Source of the DNA: Epiperipatus broadwayi
Taxonomy: Eukaryota > Onychophora > Udeonychophora > Euonychophora > Peripatidae
DNA: 64,000 nucleotides
Reading direction: 5' to 3'
Assembly: GCA_028023455.1 (NCBI GenBank)
Contig: JAQFVV010006454.1
Coordinates: forward strand, 1,223,001 to 1,287,000
Shown: positions 1 to 11,986 of the stretch, piece by piece
Position numbering within the stretch: the stretch's first letter is position 1
Layout: each line of letters starts with the position of its first letter
The notes under the pieces: generated by a model
What the model was told of the DNA's origin: nothing
What the model saw: only the letters and a program-made list of their open reading frames with translations
Databases searched by the model: none
Translations under genes and position numbers: made by a program

Positions 1-430
1 ACTAGAGTGAATCGGTATTTATAATGATCCGAACAAGTTATATAAAATCTTTTGCTAAAGTTATTTAAATGTATATTCTGTGTATATTATTTAAAACGCA
101 TCCTTTTCTCAAGTTAGCTAAAATGAAAATGTTTACTAAAGTTAGTTAAAACAAATATATTGCGTATGTTATTTAAAACGCATATTTTGCCCAGATTATT
201 TAAGAATTATATTTGCGTAAGTGATTTAAAATATGTATTTTGCCAGTTATTTGAAAAAGTATATTTTACGCAAGCTATCTAAAATGTAGGTTTGCCTTCG
301 CTATTCAAAACATTTTGCATTATTAGTAAGATCTATTTTAACGAATTATTTAAGATGAGTAATTTATTTAAAAATCAATAATTTGCGTGAGCTATTTTAT
401 AACTCTTATGAAATATTAGATGTAGTTATA
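1..430. repeat. Degenerate minisatellite, about 35-bp period
   Basis: Variants of a unit of the form 'gcgtaagttatttaaaa' followed by 'cgcatattttgc' recur roughly every 30-40 bases from the window edge to about position 400. The unit is recognisable by its TTATTTAAAA core followed by a short GC-bearing piece. Divergence between units is high, so this is an old array. It probably continues to the left of the window. No coding potential is seen. Confidence 0.55.
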
Positions 431-1330
431 CTACATATAACTAACGTTCCCAGTTCTAAAAATCTTAAGTTTGCTATAACTTCGATCAAGAGGATAAGTA
501 GCTATGCAGAGAAACCTTAAATCAGATTCTCATTATCGCCTTTATCATAATTTAATAAGCTCATTTATGAACTGACCGGTGGAAGTAGCTCTGAAGAAGC
601 TAAGATTTTGGCGTAATTAATTTATTAAATATTAATTTAGCGCTGCAAATGTATTGCTAATTTGCATAAATATGCATATCTACTTGCTATGTCTATAATG
701 GCCCATCTCAAGATTGTTCAACGTCCAGTCACGCCTCGAAAGTTTAGGCCACTGCGACATTCTTCGTATTTCATCAAGTCACGCCTCGAAAGTTTAGGCA
801 AAGGTGACAGTTACTCGTACTTAATTAAAGCATTTCCAAAGGGCTCATAAGCCAATCTTCTGTTCATTTAATTAAAAGGCCTCTTCCATTATAGCAAGCA
901 GATCGGTTAGGGAACCGTTTACTAGGTAATAAATCCCATTAAGAATGCATTCGAGTCGCACTTATCTGATACTATAGTTTCTAATGCACTAAGATCTGAT
1001 GTTCCACTGCCACCGTTTCAATTCAGTTTCCCTAGAAAATAACTTCGGCGTTGATCCGATCTAGAATCTGATTTAATGCGTTTATCTGTATAACCGTTAT
1101 ATATCATGCAAATGTCTCTATAATATGATTTTAAATATATTTATAATATAATGTTAGACTTAATATTTATAATATAATCTTAAACTTAGTAACAATGATA
1201 TAATCTTAAACCCATAATTTCCATCATTTATTCATCAATCGATTACTCTAGCTAGCTATAACTGATTTCCAATATAAAACATAGCGTGAATTAAGACATG
1301 AAAGATGACATAAGCTTATTAAAAAGTCCA
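431..1330. other. Non-coding stretch, slightly GC-richer than average
   Basis: No gene is visible. A 62-codon open frame at 662-850 exists only because it runs through the duplicated 23-base motif described separately and has no family resemblance. Around 1120-1215 there are short AT-rich reiterations built on 'ataatataat' and 'cttaaac'. Confidence 0.5.
727..799. repeat. 23-bp direct repeat, 50-bp period
   Basis: The 23 bases beginning AGTCACGCCTCGAAAG and ending TTTAGGC occur at 727-749 and again at 777-799 without a mismatch. The intervening 27 bases also read partly alike (both contain a short pyrimidine-rich 'catttc/cattc' piece). It is either a two-unit minisatellite or the remnant of a longer satellite. 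Confidence 0.7.
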
Positions 1331-1819
1331 TTGCTTTGTAATATTAATTTATAACCTTGAGAATCCATGCATTGCTTTGTAATATTATTTTATAACCCTG
1401 AGAATCCATTCAATGCTTTGTAATATTGTTTTATAACCTTGAGAATCCACTCATTGTTTTGTAATATTATTTTATAACCCTGAAAATCCACTCATTGCTT
1501 TGTAATATTGTTTTATAACCCTGAGAATCCACTCATTGCTTTGTAATATTATTTTATAACCCTGAGAATCCACTCAATGCTTTGTAATATTATTTTATAA
1601 CCCTGAGAATCCACTCATTGCTTGGTAATGTTATTTTATAACCTAGAGAATCCACTCATTGCTTTGTAATATTTTATAACCTTGAGAATCCACTCATTGC
1701 TTTGTAATATTATTTGATAACCTAGAGAATCCACTCATTTCTTTGTAATATTGTTTGATAACCCTGAGAATCCACTCATTGCTTTGTGATATTATTTTAT
1801 AACCCTGAGAATCCACTCA
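1331..1819. repeat. 41-bp minisatellite, 12 units
   Basis: Twelve tandem units begin TTGCTTTGTAATATT and end CTGAGAATCCACTCA. Most units are 41 bases and one (near 1660) lacks about five bases. Units differ at one to four positions, mostly T/C in 'aaccYtgag' and A/G in 'attRtttt'. The array starts sharply after 'aaaaagtcca' and stops sharply before 'cctgcgtgtgag'. Confidence 0.93.
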
Positions 1820-4264
1820 CCTGCGTGTGAGCTAGCTATACACCAGTTACTATGCTTTAGTATTTATTAAATGTTATATTAAATTTATAAAATATAAATT
1901 TGTCTCAGTCTCATTACTTGCTCATTATCTTATGAATCACTGGTTAAGTTATCTAATATAAAATATAATAGGGGGATGTCTCATGTTTTACTGCTTTGCT
2001 ATTGCTGGAATGCGATCAAAGAGATATCGAGTGTAACCTCAGGCATGTCATTCGCGATGGGGTACTTGGAAGCACGAGTGAGAGAGTTGAGGTATGATCA
2101 GATGTAGGGTATTACTATCCCAACTTGGTCAGCTTTTGGTTCTCTGGCTTGAACTCTCAGTCTGTTGAGCAAATGTACAAACCTGACCGTTACACTACAA
2201 ATCACTAGAATTCTGTAGATCAGTATTTTCATGATTATATGATGTAAAGTCTTTTTGTGTTAAACTGTATATTATTTTGTTTATTAAATTCCTCAACATT
2301 TTGATAAAATATCATTCACTATTGCCATAGTTAAAATCTTTAAAAAAAACTATTAGATCTTAAGTAATAATGAGACTGAGATTCAGCATGATGTAAAGAA
2401 CAATCATTCTTATACATATTTGGTGGTTGATTATTCAGAATAGATGGTTTAACAAAAAAAATTCATTTATACTTACAAATATTTAATTTCAAATTGATTT
2501 TAGAAGAAAGAGATAAAATAACAGGTCTTCACAAGGCTAGAATATATTGTGCTTATTTAAACCACTTGAACTTTTTAACTTTTCCAAATTAGCAAATATT
2601 CTAGCATTATCAAAATTAGATGTATGACCAATTTCTAAAAAATATAAAGCAAAAGCTGTTGTATTTAACTTTTAATTAGAGGCATTTGTCTTTCCTAATT
2701 CTTACATTAATTTATTGGGTGGACCTACTTAGCTCTTGAGTAGTGCGAACATGGAATTTCATAGATACCTTGATAATGAAACAGTAGGATTCATATTCAA
2801 ATCTTAAGTTTCACCTTTTTCTATCGTCTCTCACTCACCACTCTATCCTACCCAAATTTAAACTTTTTGGTATCGAATTGTGTGTGTAGCAATATTAAAA
2901 ACATATAGATATATGTAGAATTTACCATAAACATGCACACATTTTGATATCAAATTTAAGGCAATAAATAAAGATAATATAATTTAGATTTCTTCTTTTA
3001 GTTATATAAAATATATAATTTTAATTATTTATTTTGAATTGTAAAATCCGTTATTTATTGCTTTGTTTAAATTTCATTTAGTAATAATTTTAGAAATAGA
3101 TTGTAATATTTAATGAAAAGTAAAAATAATCATATGTTCCCTTTTGTATTTGAAATTTTAAAAGCAACGGTCGGTGAGAGATAATAGATTAATTAAAGAA
3201 AAATTCCCTAAAATGTATTTATAAAATAAAAATGTAAATGTAAACAATAGAAAGGCAGCTTTCTCTATAATTAAATTTAACAAAATGCATTGATTATCCT
3301 CAGGGCAGATTAAGTGGAATCCAAAAATAAACTATAACAGAAATGTAAAAGATAAGATCTAAGAAAGGAGGCCATTTGAGACTTTCTAGAGACTTTTAGT
3401 TTAACTTTAGCTTTGCTCTCAATCAGGAGAGTCTCCAAAGAGATATATTGTTTTACGTGCCACAGTATGTGTGAGTAGTAAGCACCAAAGACTATTCTCC
3501 CTGGAGATGGTCTATAGTATGCCGTGAACCTTCACTTATGCCCTCCATAATACCAACCAAGATCTTCTGCCCAAACAATTAGAAAGCTGCTGCTGCTGTT
3601 AAATTAAATGAACCACCTAAATACAGGAAAGAACTGCCAATGCCAGAATCATGAACAATTTGCTACTGACCACTGAATTGGAAAACTTCTCATAAAACAG
3701 GTACCTGTATCCAAATTCTCTAGAGTACTCTACTAATATCCCGCTATAGCTCATTCATCTTTTATAACTTATAAACTGTAAATTCTCATTTGTAATACTA
3801 TAGATTTAGTAATTAATATGTAAACTTCTTTAATAATCTAGCCTGCCTAACTATATTTCTTGGGTACATATTTCTAAAATCTATGTTTTATTATATAATT
3901 ATCACGTGCTCATAATTTTCTAAGTATAAATCTATGATCGCTCAAAACAGTGGATGTGTGTCAAATTTTCATTAATATTTACTTTCATAAATAACTCAAT
4001 ATTTTCATATAAATCTACATGCATTTAATGCTTCATTTATTGTAATACAAGGGTCTACTGCTTAGCAAATGGCTGAGTATTAATTGTAATAATCATCCAG
4101 TTTACATATTGTTTATATTTTATTAAATTTTAATTAATAATTCCATAAAATTGCAATTCTTTGAGAGTCGCAAATATTCTTTATTAAATGTTGATAATGT
4201 AGGGCTGAGTTATAAAATATATTTAAATCTTAACAGAATCATCTGTACATTATACATGTGTTAT
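1820..4264. other. Intergenic DNA, no gene recognised
   Basis: Mostly AT-rich single-copy-looking sequence. Two parts are GC-richer than the surroundings (about 1975-2220 and 3360-3740) and may be decayed interspersed repeats, but six-frame inspection gives no recognisable protein motif and I could not relate them to another repeat in this window. Confidence 0.4.
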
Positions 4265-4495
4265 GTTTTAGAGACGCGATGATCCATTACAAGCCTTGAA
4301 TATTCCGGATTCTATTGGGTTGAAATTAACCCCAGTCACTCTACATAAGTGGACATAATAAATGCTCCCATAGGGCTTGACGAAAGTCATGCAGCCAGCA
4401 GGAAATCGTGGCATAAACCACTTGTCCCTGGTTATGCTTATGTGACACCTTACCTCTTTGGGCCTATGGCAAATGCCAGCCCATCATTCTTATAA
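4265..4495. other. GC-richer island, possible old interspersed repeat
   Basis: About 230 bases are close to half G+C in a background near one quarter, with abrupt edges into AT-rich sequence. On the minus strand there is an open stretch of about 35 codons, too short to assign. The compositional edges suggest an inserted element or an old exon remnant. No second copy is present in the window. Confidence 0.3.
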
Positions 4496-5776
4496 ACTCA
4501 TTTACAGCTTTGCAGTTTTAATATACTGCCATTCCATATCGCCTTTTTAAACATACCACGTGTTTCTTTTATTAACTTTATTATTCTATGTATGACTCCG
4601 TTCCTGCATTAGTGACATAATCCACTCTCAAATAAATGTTTGCCCTTAGTTATTAGTAAATATCTTTAATTACATAAATATATGTCCACTGCTACTATTA
4701 TAAATCTTTCTTTAGACTTGCATTGCAAAGGTATAAATCCCTAAAGGCATGCCTTAGAAATATTTGCTCAAGAATTTTAGGTAGCTAGATTACGTCATCA
4801 AATAAATGTATTTCTTTTTGTAAACATAACAGTATTGGAAAATACCATTACTGAGATCTTAAATATAAAGTATTATGGGTAAAATGATTTCATATAAATG
4901 TTTCTAAATAAATAAATGTATTTCTTGAATATATAACTATCGAAAAATTCCATTACTCAATTTAAATATCAAATATTATTAGTAAATATTATATTATTAA
5001 AATGTTTCAATAAATTATGTCAAACTATACATCTGCCATTACTTCTTTATTTATTTATTTGATACCCATTCAATATGTTTCCTCGATTCTTTAAATATAA
5101 ATGTTTAAGATTAATGTTCTGATTAGCTAATTCGAAAATAAAATCATGAATCTCTTGCATATCCCTGACCACCGTGCTTAAAGAAATATTTATTAATGTT
5201 GCATCAGAGGTGTTGTTTTGTAGATTGTATTGTGGAACCGATAAACTATGTTCGAACTTAGTACTATGGATGGCTTCGCTACCTAGATGGTGCTGCAGTT
5301 CTGTGCGGTGGTCGAATTCTACACTATGTTAACGAATCACACATTTTCTGACCATTACAATAATTCAAAAGTACTTAATCATTCGGTTTACTAAACAAAA
5401 TCACTGTATTTTTGTTAGTAGAAAAGATAGTTTTAATATTGAAATTGGATAGTCTTCTATTGACCTTATCAGTGTCTCCTTTACTATAAAGTAAAACAAT
5501 TCTATAAGTAGCTGAGTTAACAATTGTATCATCTTTTTTCTTCTTAATATCAAGTCTATATAAGCTTCATGCATGATGATTTTTTATAATCATTATTAAT
5601 TTCATCAGCATGTAGATAACTTTTATCTTATCAAGTAAAATTCAACAATATATATATATATATATATATATAAACTTATAAATAAATATTAGAAAATACA
5701 GTAATTAAAATTTTAAAATATATATATAAACATCACTTAGGAGTGCTTTTTATAACTTTAAGTATTATTTATTACT
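4496..5776. other. Intergenic DNA with a short (TA)n tract
   Basis: No gene is visible. It contains a diverged tandem duplication at 4799-5020 (two units of about 110 bases, each beginning AATAAATGTATTTCTT and ending near ATGTTTC), and a (TA)n run around 5649-5672. The stretch 5200-5330 is GC-richer but non-coding. Confidence 0.45.
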
Positions 5777-7500
5777 TTGAAGAAATACAGACATCAATTT
5801 GTAATATTATATATATATTATATTTAATGTTTTCACAGTTTTGTGATGTAGATAAATGATATATAATAAAAAATAGCACACTGTTTTACCCAAAATATCA
5901 TTTATATATATATACAAAATTTCAAAATCCACCTTTCTTTAACGTTACAAAATAAAACTTGAAAACCCAACTTTCTTTAACATCAAAGGATGTCTTCGTG
6001 AAATTGATCACCTCAAATTGAAGAATGATTATCATCAGAATTTCTTCTACTCTTTTTCTTTAATTTACTTTTTTTATAAAAGATAACCTCTGCCTTGTCA
6101 AATAATATTTTATGACCTGTATTTATTCATGGATATTACAAAGCTGAGTTTTGATACACATTTTTAACTTTACTTTTATGAACGTAACTCTTTGATTAAG
6201 ATTTAATTTACTCTGATATATATATACATTTTACAACAACTGCAAGGAAATACTCTTTGATTAAGATTTAATTTACTCTGATATATATATACATTTTACA
6301 ACAACTGCAAGGAATCTTATAAACTACACCTGAAATAGATTTCCTATCAATTGACTGTTCTGAACTATTTAATAATGAGTTTAAATCTAAGGCTCTTTTC
6401 CATGTGACTTTTATACCACTCAATAAAAAACTATTCTTATAAATCAATTTATAAACTGATGACTTAAATGGTAAACAGATAAACTCTTTATTTTCACCAC
6501 CAATTAAATCTTTATTGTTAACAGACTTATAAATATTTTAATTAAATATAATATTTCTAATAAATTCATAATTATAACCTAAATCAATATAGACAGAACG
6601 AAATTGACAGCTCCAAATATTACTATTGTTTCAAAATTACTAAGTCTTCTATTTTTATAACAAAAATTCAATAAAGAAAGTCTTTTAACGAGTGAAAAGT
6701 TAATAACTATTTGTATCTTTTCATATTTCTTAAATTTTTTGTTTAATAAAATGACTGCAAAATAAAATATTAACTTTATCAACATTTAAATTTAAACATT
6801 TTAACTTAACAAGTATAAAAGTAACCCTCCCACCCCTCTCTCAATAGTAAAATTATTATTGGAATCAAAAATATTCAATCTATCAAAAAAAAAATTTCAA
6901 TTTATTTTTCAGAGTAAGAAACATCAACATACCTAACAAATAATTTTAAATAAACAGAAAATGATTAATAACATTACTCTCTAGAATATCAATATAGACA
7001 GAGCATATTAAAGGAGAAATAACATAACCAATATCTCATCCCTTTTTAATCTTATAAATCATATTACACATAAAATACATAGAATCTTTTAATAACAATA
7101 GCAAATTATAAATAACCTTAATCTTATATGCAGAACAATATTCAAGTTGTTTTTTTTTTAAACTAAAAAAAAAAACACATTAATACTTTAAATCTTCTCA
7201 TCTGATTGATAAATGTTTTTAATATCTAAACTACCAAAAACATTTAATTTTTAAAACAAAACCATTAATTTTATCAAATGCTTCAAAAGAAAAGGATACA
7301 CAAAATTGTCCTAAATTTATATAATTCTTAAAAAATCTTATAAAAATTTTGAAATTTTGTCAATAATTGCCCTCTATAAAATTAAAAATACATCTTAAAG
7401 AGAAATTTCTTTATGAGATTTTAAATTTAAAAAAATCTTAGGAACCAAATAATCACTAGGATAACAATTTAAATAAGTCAACCATTCAAAAACCATTTAT
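5777..7500 (-). pseudogene. Penelope-like retroelement fossil (RT + GIY-YIG)
   Basis: Penelope-like elements (PLEs) encode a reverse transcriptase joined to a C-terminal GIY-YIG nuclease. On the minus strand, in order: a segment reading SLDIKNIYQSDEKI (about 7191-7240), like the PLE RT 'SLDIKNLYTN' block; ISPLIC then VYIDILESNV (about 6965-7050), like the conserved 'GSPLSP' block; a YVDV catalytic-site remnant nearby; and VYKIPCSCCKMYI at about 6285-6328, the start of the GIY-YIG domain. The frames are broken by many stops and frameshifts, and a 65-bp tandem duplication lies in the GIY-YIG part. The terminal piece near 5777-5810 (GAAGAAATACAGACATCAAT) matches the 3' tail of the plus-strand PLE at 21570-21600, so 5777 should be close to the insertion boundary. 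The element is dead. Family assignment is by motif order only. Confidence 0.75.
6187..6314. repeat. 65-bp tandem duplication inside the PLE fossil
   Basis: The 63 bases from 6187 (beginning ACTCTTTGATTAAG, ending AACTGCAAGGAA) are repeated almost perfectly from 6252. The two copies duplicate the part of the PLE that encodes the conserved cysteine-containing start of the GIY-YIG domain. Near identity in an otherwise decayed element points to a recent duplication. Confidence 0.9.
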
Positions 7501-8783
7501 ATTCCATAAATAGAATTTTGCTAATTTTCATTAGACTTTATTAACCAAATTAAAATAATTCTGATTTTTGTTTACTTTAATATTTTTTACAGCAAAATGC
7601 CAACTGGCTAATAAAAAAATGTTTTTTTCTTTATAAATCTTTTTTTTTCTATATTTTCAAAATTAAAATAACATTTTTAATTATAATTTTCATTTGTAAA
7701 CATATCTTTGTAACAAATAATTCAAATTTTCTGAAAATACAATAAAAATAGTAATAAATTTGATCAAATAAAACTTGGAATTTTATTCCAATCTGCCTCT
7801 AGGGATTGTCACAAAAACATCGACTATTAAAAGGATTAATATTGATGTCATTATTTTTAGATTTTATTTAAATTTACTTTCTTTTTAAAAATACAAGTTA
7901 AGAAATTCAGAGTAAGACTAAAGATGAAATTACAATCAATAATACTCTGTCAAACAACATAATGCATGAATTTTGGTTATCTTAACTCTCTCATGTTTTA
8001 AAATGTTTTGCATCATTCCCTAATGATAGTATGATTTCATAATTCAACATTTCATTTGATTTAGGTACTTAAACTTTTATTCTATATTAATATTTAATAG
8101 ATTGGATTTGATTTGTTAGAAGTGCAAGTTTACAAATAAAAAACATCCTTTAGAAATCATGTTTTTTTAAATTTGCAAATATAAAAAAAATAATAATAAA
8201 GAGATTTATGTAATTAGAATAAGAGTTGTTTTTGGATGACTATTGTAACAGGAGTTACATAATAATAATTTACTAAAGTCTTTGCTGCTCAACTTTAGCT
8301 GTAAAATCTGAATGAATTATTAATACATAGATTATCAGTATGGTAAATCTGGCTCATGAATATCCATTGTTAAACAATCAATTTTAAATATCAGATGAAT
8401 AAATAAAGTAAAATTTAAGTTCCTTTCATTAATATTGAAAAGAATATTTATTAAAATTTGTCATTCATCTCACATGAATATTTTTATGCTTTGTAATATA
8501 GCCAATTATTATAATTTGTTTTTGCTCTAAAAAAATGATTTAAAATAATATTAATTAATTAGATAAAACTAAATACTGATTATAATAAATAAAGTATACT
8601 TACTAATAGTAAAGATTGTAGTCAAATAGATGATTTCTAAAAAAAAATATTTAATTACTTGTACGTATGTTTGTTTTATTGGTGACTAAATAGTTTGAAA
8701 GTTTTAAAAATTAACACTCTAGCTAGAATATTTAACTTATGCAAGTGTTATATATATAGTCAATTTTAGTGTTTTCTTATTGT
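7501..8783. other. AT-rich intergenic DNA
   Basis: No gene or repeat family is recognised. The 5' part of the neighbouring PLE fossil may extend a little beyond 7500, but its reading frame can no longer be followed with confidence. Confidence 0.4.
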
Positions 8784-9022
<239 letters not shown>

Positions 9023-9024
<2 letters not shown>

Positions 9025-11754
9025 GACATCAGTGGGTGGATAGACTGCTAGATAAATAGTTAAATAGATAGGTGGGTGTGTGTGTAAAATATAAAATTAA
9101 TAGAATAAAAGGTGAATATCTATTTATCCTATTTTATTAATCCCAATTATTAACTAAATTTATTATTTTTAATTAAGTTATGAATCTGAAATAGTTTGGA
9201 TATTATTAAGTTCTAATGTTGTGTGTAATAATTGGGGAGTAAGCTTATATTTTCTCCCAAAATTATCAAATTGTGCAAGGAATCTATGAAATTTATTTTG
9301 CTGAAATGAGCTATGTAGTGTCTTTTATGTATTAATTTTTATTACTAAACTGAATTCATTAAAATTGGAGATTTTAATAATTTTTTATTGATTTTAAACA
9401 ACTTACATTTAATTGCTCTCTTAGACATAAATATAATATTATTAGATTAACTTTGAATAAGGAAAAGTTCTAGTGACTTACATTTTTATCTTTTATGTAA
9501 ATACAATACTATATTAAATGCCAAAAGCTAAACCAATTAATGTAATAAAACAAATAAATACACTATTTAAATAAAAATACTAGTCAAAATCAAAATTAAA
9601 AATTCCCCTCCAATGAGTTTGCTGCTTCTACATCTTTTCATAAACATTGAATTTTTCTACCTCCCGATAAAAAAAGATAATCTTAAAGGAAAAAAAATTA
9701 ACTATAATTTTATATAATGGTACAAACTATCCTGTGAATTCCAATACTTCTATATATATATCATAAACCGGTACTTTATTCCGATTATTGGAAAGCAAAG
9801 TTTTCCAGGAAATAACTTTAATGCTTTAGCTAATTGTAAAACAGTTTTTTATTCTCAGATGTTGAGAGACACATGAATTCAATCAATATTTCGTCTTATT
9901 AAAGTACCTTTGAAATAATTTTTAAAACTGATAAATCTATCTAAGGGTCCTACAAATGTCATGATCAAGTTCACTATATATTATTTTTCTAATAAGCCTG
10001 TTATCTCACTGTCTTCACTTGCCCAATCCAATGAAAATGTGAAAGGGTTTTTATATTGTTTCTGCTAAAGAAGCTTGTTATTAATAAATAAAAGTACTGT
10101 ATTTTTTCACTGCGATTTTGAAACAGTTGTACAGTCATTATGATTACTTTTATGTGACTTTATTGTGTCCTAGTAAATTGACTTGTCATATTTACTGTCT
10201 ATTATTACTGAATTTAAAAAGCCCCCAAAAATCACTATTGTCTTTGTTTTTGTTAAGCATTATATCTTTAGGCTTTAGATTGTTTTTGTGTAGATGTGTA
10301 TGTAAATGTGTGTATCTTTTAAATGTAAAAGGCTCACTTTGTTTTACACTTTAATTTTTGACATATCTGAAAAAAATAACTTAGGATATTTTATTATCAG
10401 TTTGTGCAAAATTCTTAGCTAAGAATAATGTTGGTAACCAAAACAAAGAATATCAAGAATTAGCAGTTTACATTCTAGGCAGAAATTAGAATATCTTTTA
10501 CATTTCTAATTATAATAGTAATAATCAGCCATTAAGCTAATGCACATGCTCTTTGTGAATCTTAAACTATAAATTAATACTCTCACTTCCAAACACAAGA
10601 TAAAGTCTTTGTGAAAAGATAGAATGAATTCATCTATCTTTTGACCCAAATATTTATGTAGAGGCAAATCTTAAGCATTTGGAAATAAGAGCATGAAGAT
10701 GTGAAGTGATCACTTTAAATTACTTTTACTATGCCTGAATGAATGACGCTTGCGAAATTTTTTAGAATTTATGATATGTCATTCTTATTTGAAATTAAAC
10801 ATATGTAAATGAGATATTTATTTTATATAGTGCTATGTTTTTAAAGACTGTAATAGTAATAATCTGCCATTAAGATAATGCACATGCATTTTAATTTAAC
10901 TCATTTTTAAGTAAAGAAAAATTGTACAATTTAAAAAACTGTCTAATCTTAAATCAGATATTGTAAAACTAGACAAAAAACATCAATTATCTATATAATA
11001 ATGATGCTATGAAGACCATAGTGGAACTACTAATTAAACAATCAGCACAAAAAATGAAATAATATCATTATCATTATAGGGAGTGAGGATAAATCATATA
11101 ATAGCAACATTAGTTATTCAATTTAATGAAGGATATGAAGTGCAGGTAATTCAGAATTTTGGTAAAGTATTTTTGTTTTGATGAAGACTTATATAGAAGT
11201 ATTGGCTGAAAATTAATGCTTTAAAATTATTTCATGCAAGTTTTTATGCTATAACTATGAAATGTTTAAATGATGAAAGTACAAAAAATAAATTGAATAT
11301 ACTGAAAGAAAAGAGATATGAAGAATTTTCATTTTAAAAAAACATGTACATTTTAAGTTTATTTTAAAAAGAAAAAACAATTCCAATGGAAATAACTAAT
11401 TAACATCCAGCAGAGTTGGATTATATTTTGTTTAATAAAAAATATGTTTATTGTGATTGTTATGAATATAATAAATTCAATATAAAAAATGTTCATTAGT
11501 TAACTCTTTAACAATAACACTCATATTTGTCATTTAAAGCAGTGCAATATTTTCTACTTTGTTTTAAAGTATTGTATATTTTAAATTACTTTACACAAGT
11601 TGCATTAAGTCTTTCTATGAAGCTTTCATTATTAATGTATTAATTTAAAAAAATTCCAAGAGATATCAGCCATATATAGACCTTTTCAGAACTTTATCTG
11701 TGATTGACACCGCATTCTATTGTTAACTAATCTTTCTTATTGCATTGCTTATAT
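9023..11754. other. AT-rich intergenic DNA
   Basis: No gene is supported. A 36-base direct repeat (beginning AATAGTAATAATC, ending AATGCACATGC, two mismatches) occurs at 10514-10549 and 10852-10887, 338 bases apart, with unrelated sequence between. A small palindrome lies at 10614-10642 (arms AAAAGATAG and CTATCTTTT). Confidence 0.45.
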
Positions 11755-11986
11755 CATAGAATACTAAATCATCCATACACTTTACTACTGTTACACAATG
11801 CTTTATTTACCACTCTCTTTTACAGTTTCGATTGCCCCAGCAATCTTCTTCAGAACCTTTACATCTCCAAACTTCAATTGCAAGTTCTGAAAAAGATTAC
11901 TGTGGCAATTGAAACTGTAAAAGAGAGTGGTAAATAAATGATTGTGCAATAGTAATAAAGTGAATGGATGATTTAGTATTATATGA
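11755..11986. mobile_element. 232-bp foldback hairpin (MITE-like)
   Basis: Two inverted arms of about 105 bases are separated by a loop of about 25 bases (near 11858-11882). The outer ends are TCATA and TATGA. Arms share, for example, ATACTAAATCATCCAT in the left arm with its complement ATGGATGATTTAGTAT at 11963-11979, and TACCACTCTCTTTTACAGTT on the left with its complement on the right. About nine in ten positions pair. Because the structure is palindromic, both strands give open frames with nearly the same peptide (ending VKESGK), which is an artefact. The 12-mer CATTCTATTGTT occurs at 11713-11724 and directly after the right end at 11987-11998, as if a duplicated flank had been created, although the left copy is 30 bases from the hairpin. 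It could be a foldback transposon or simply an inverted duplication. Confidence 0.8.
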
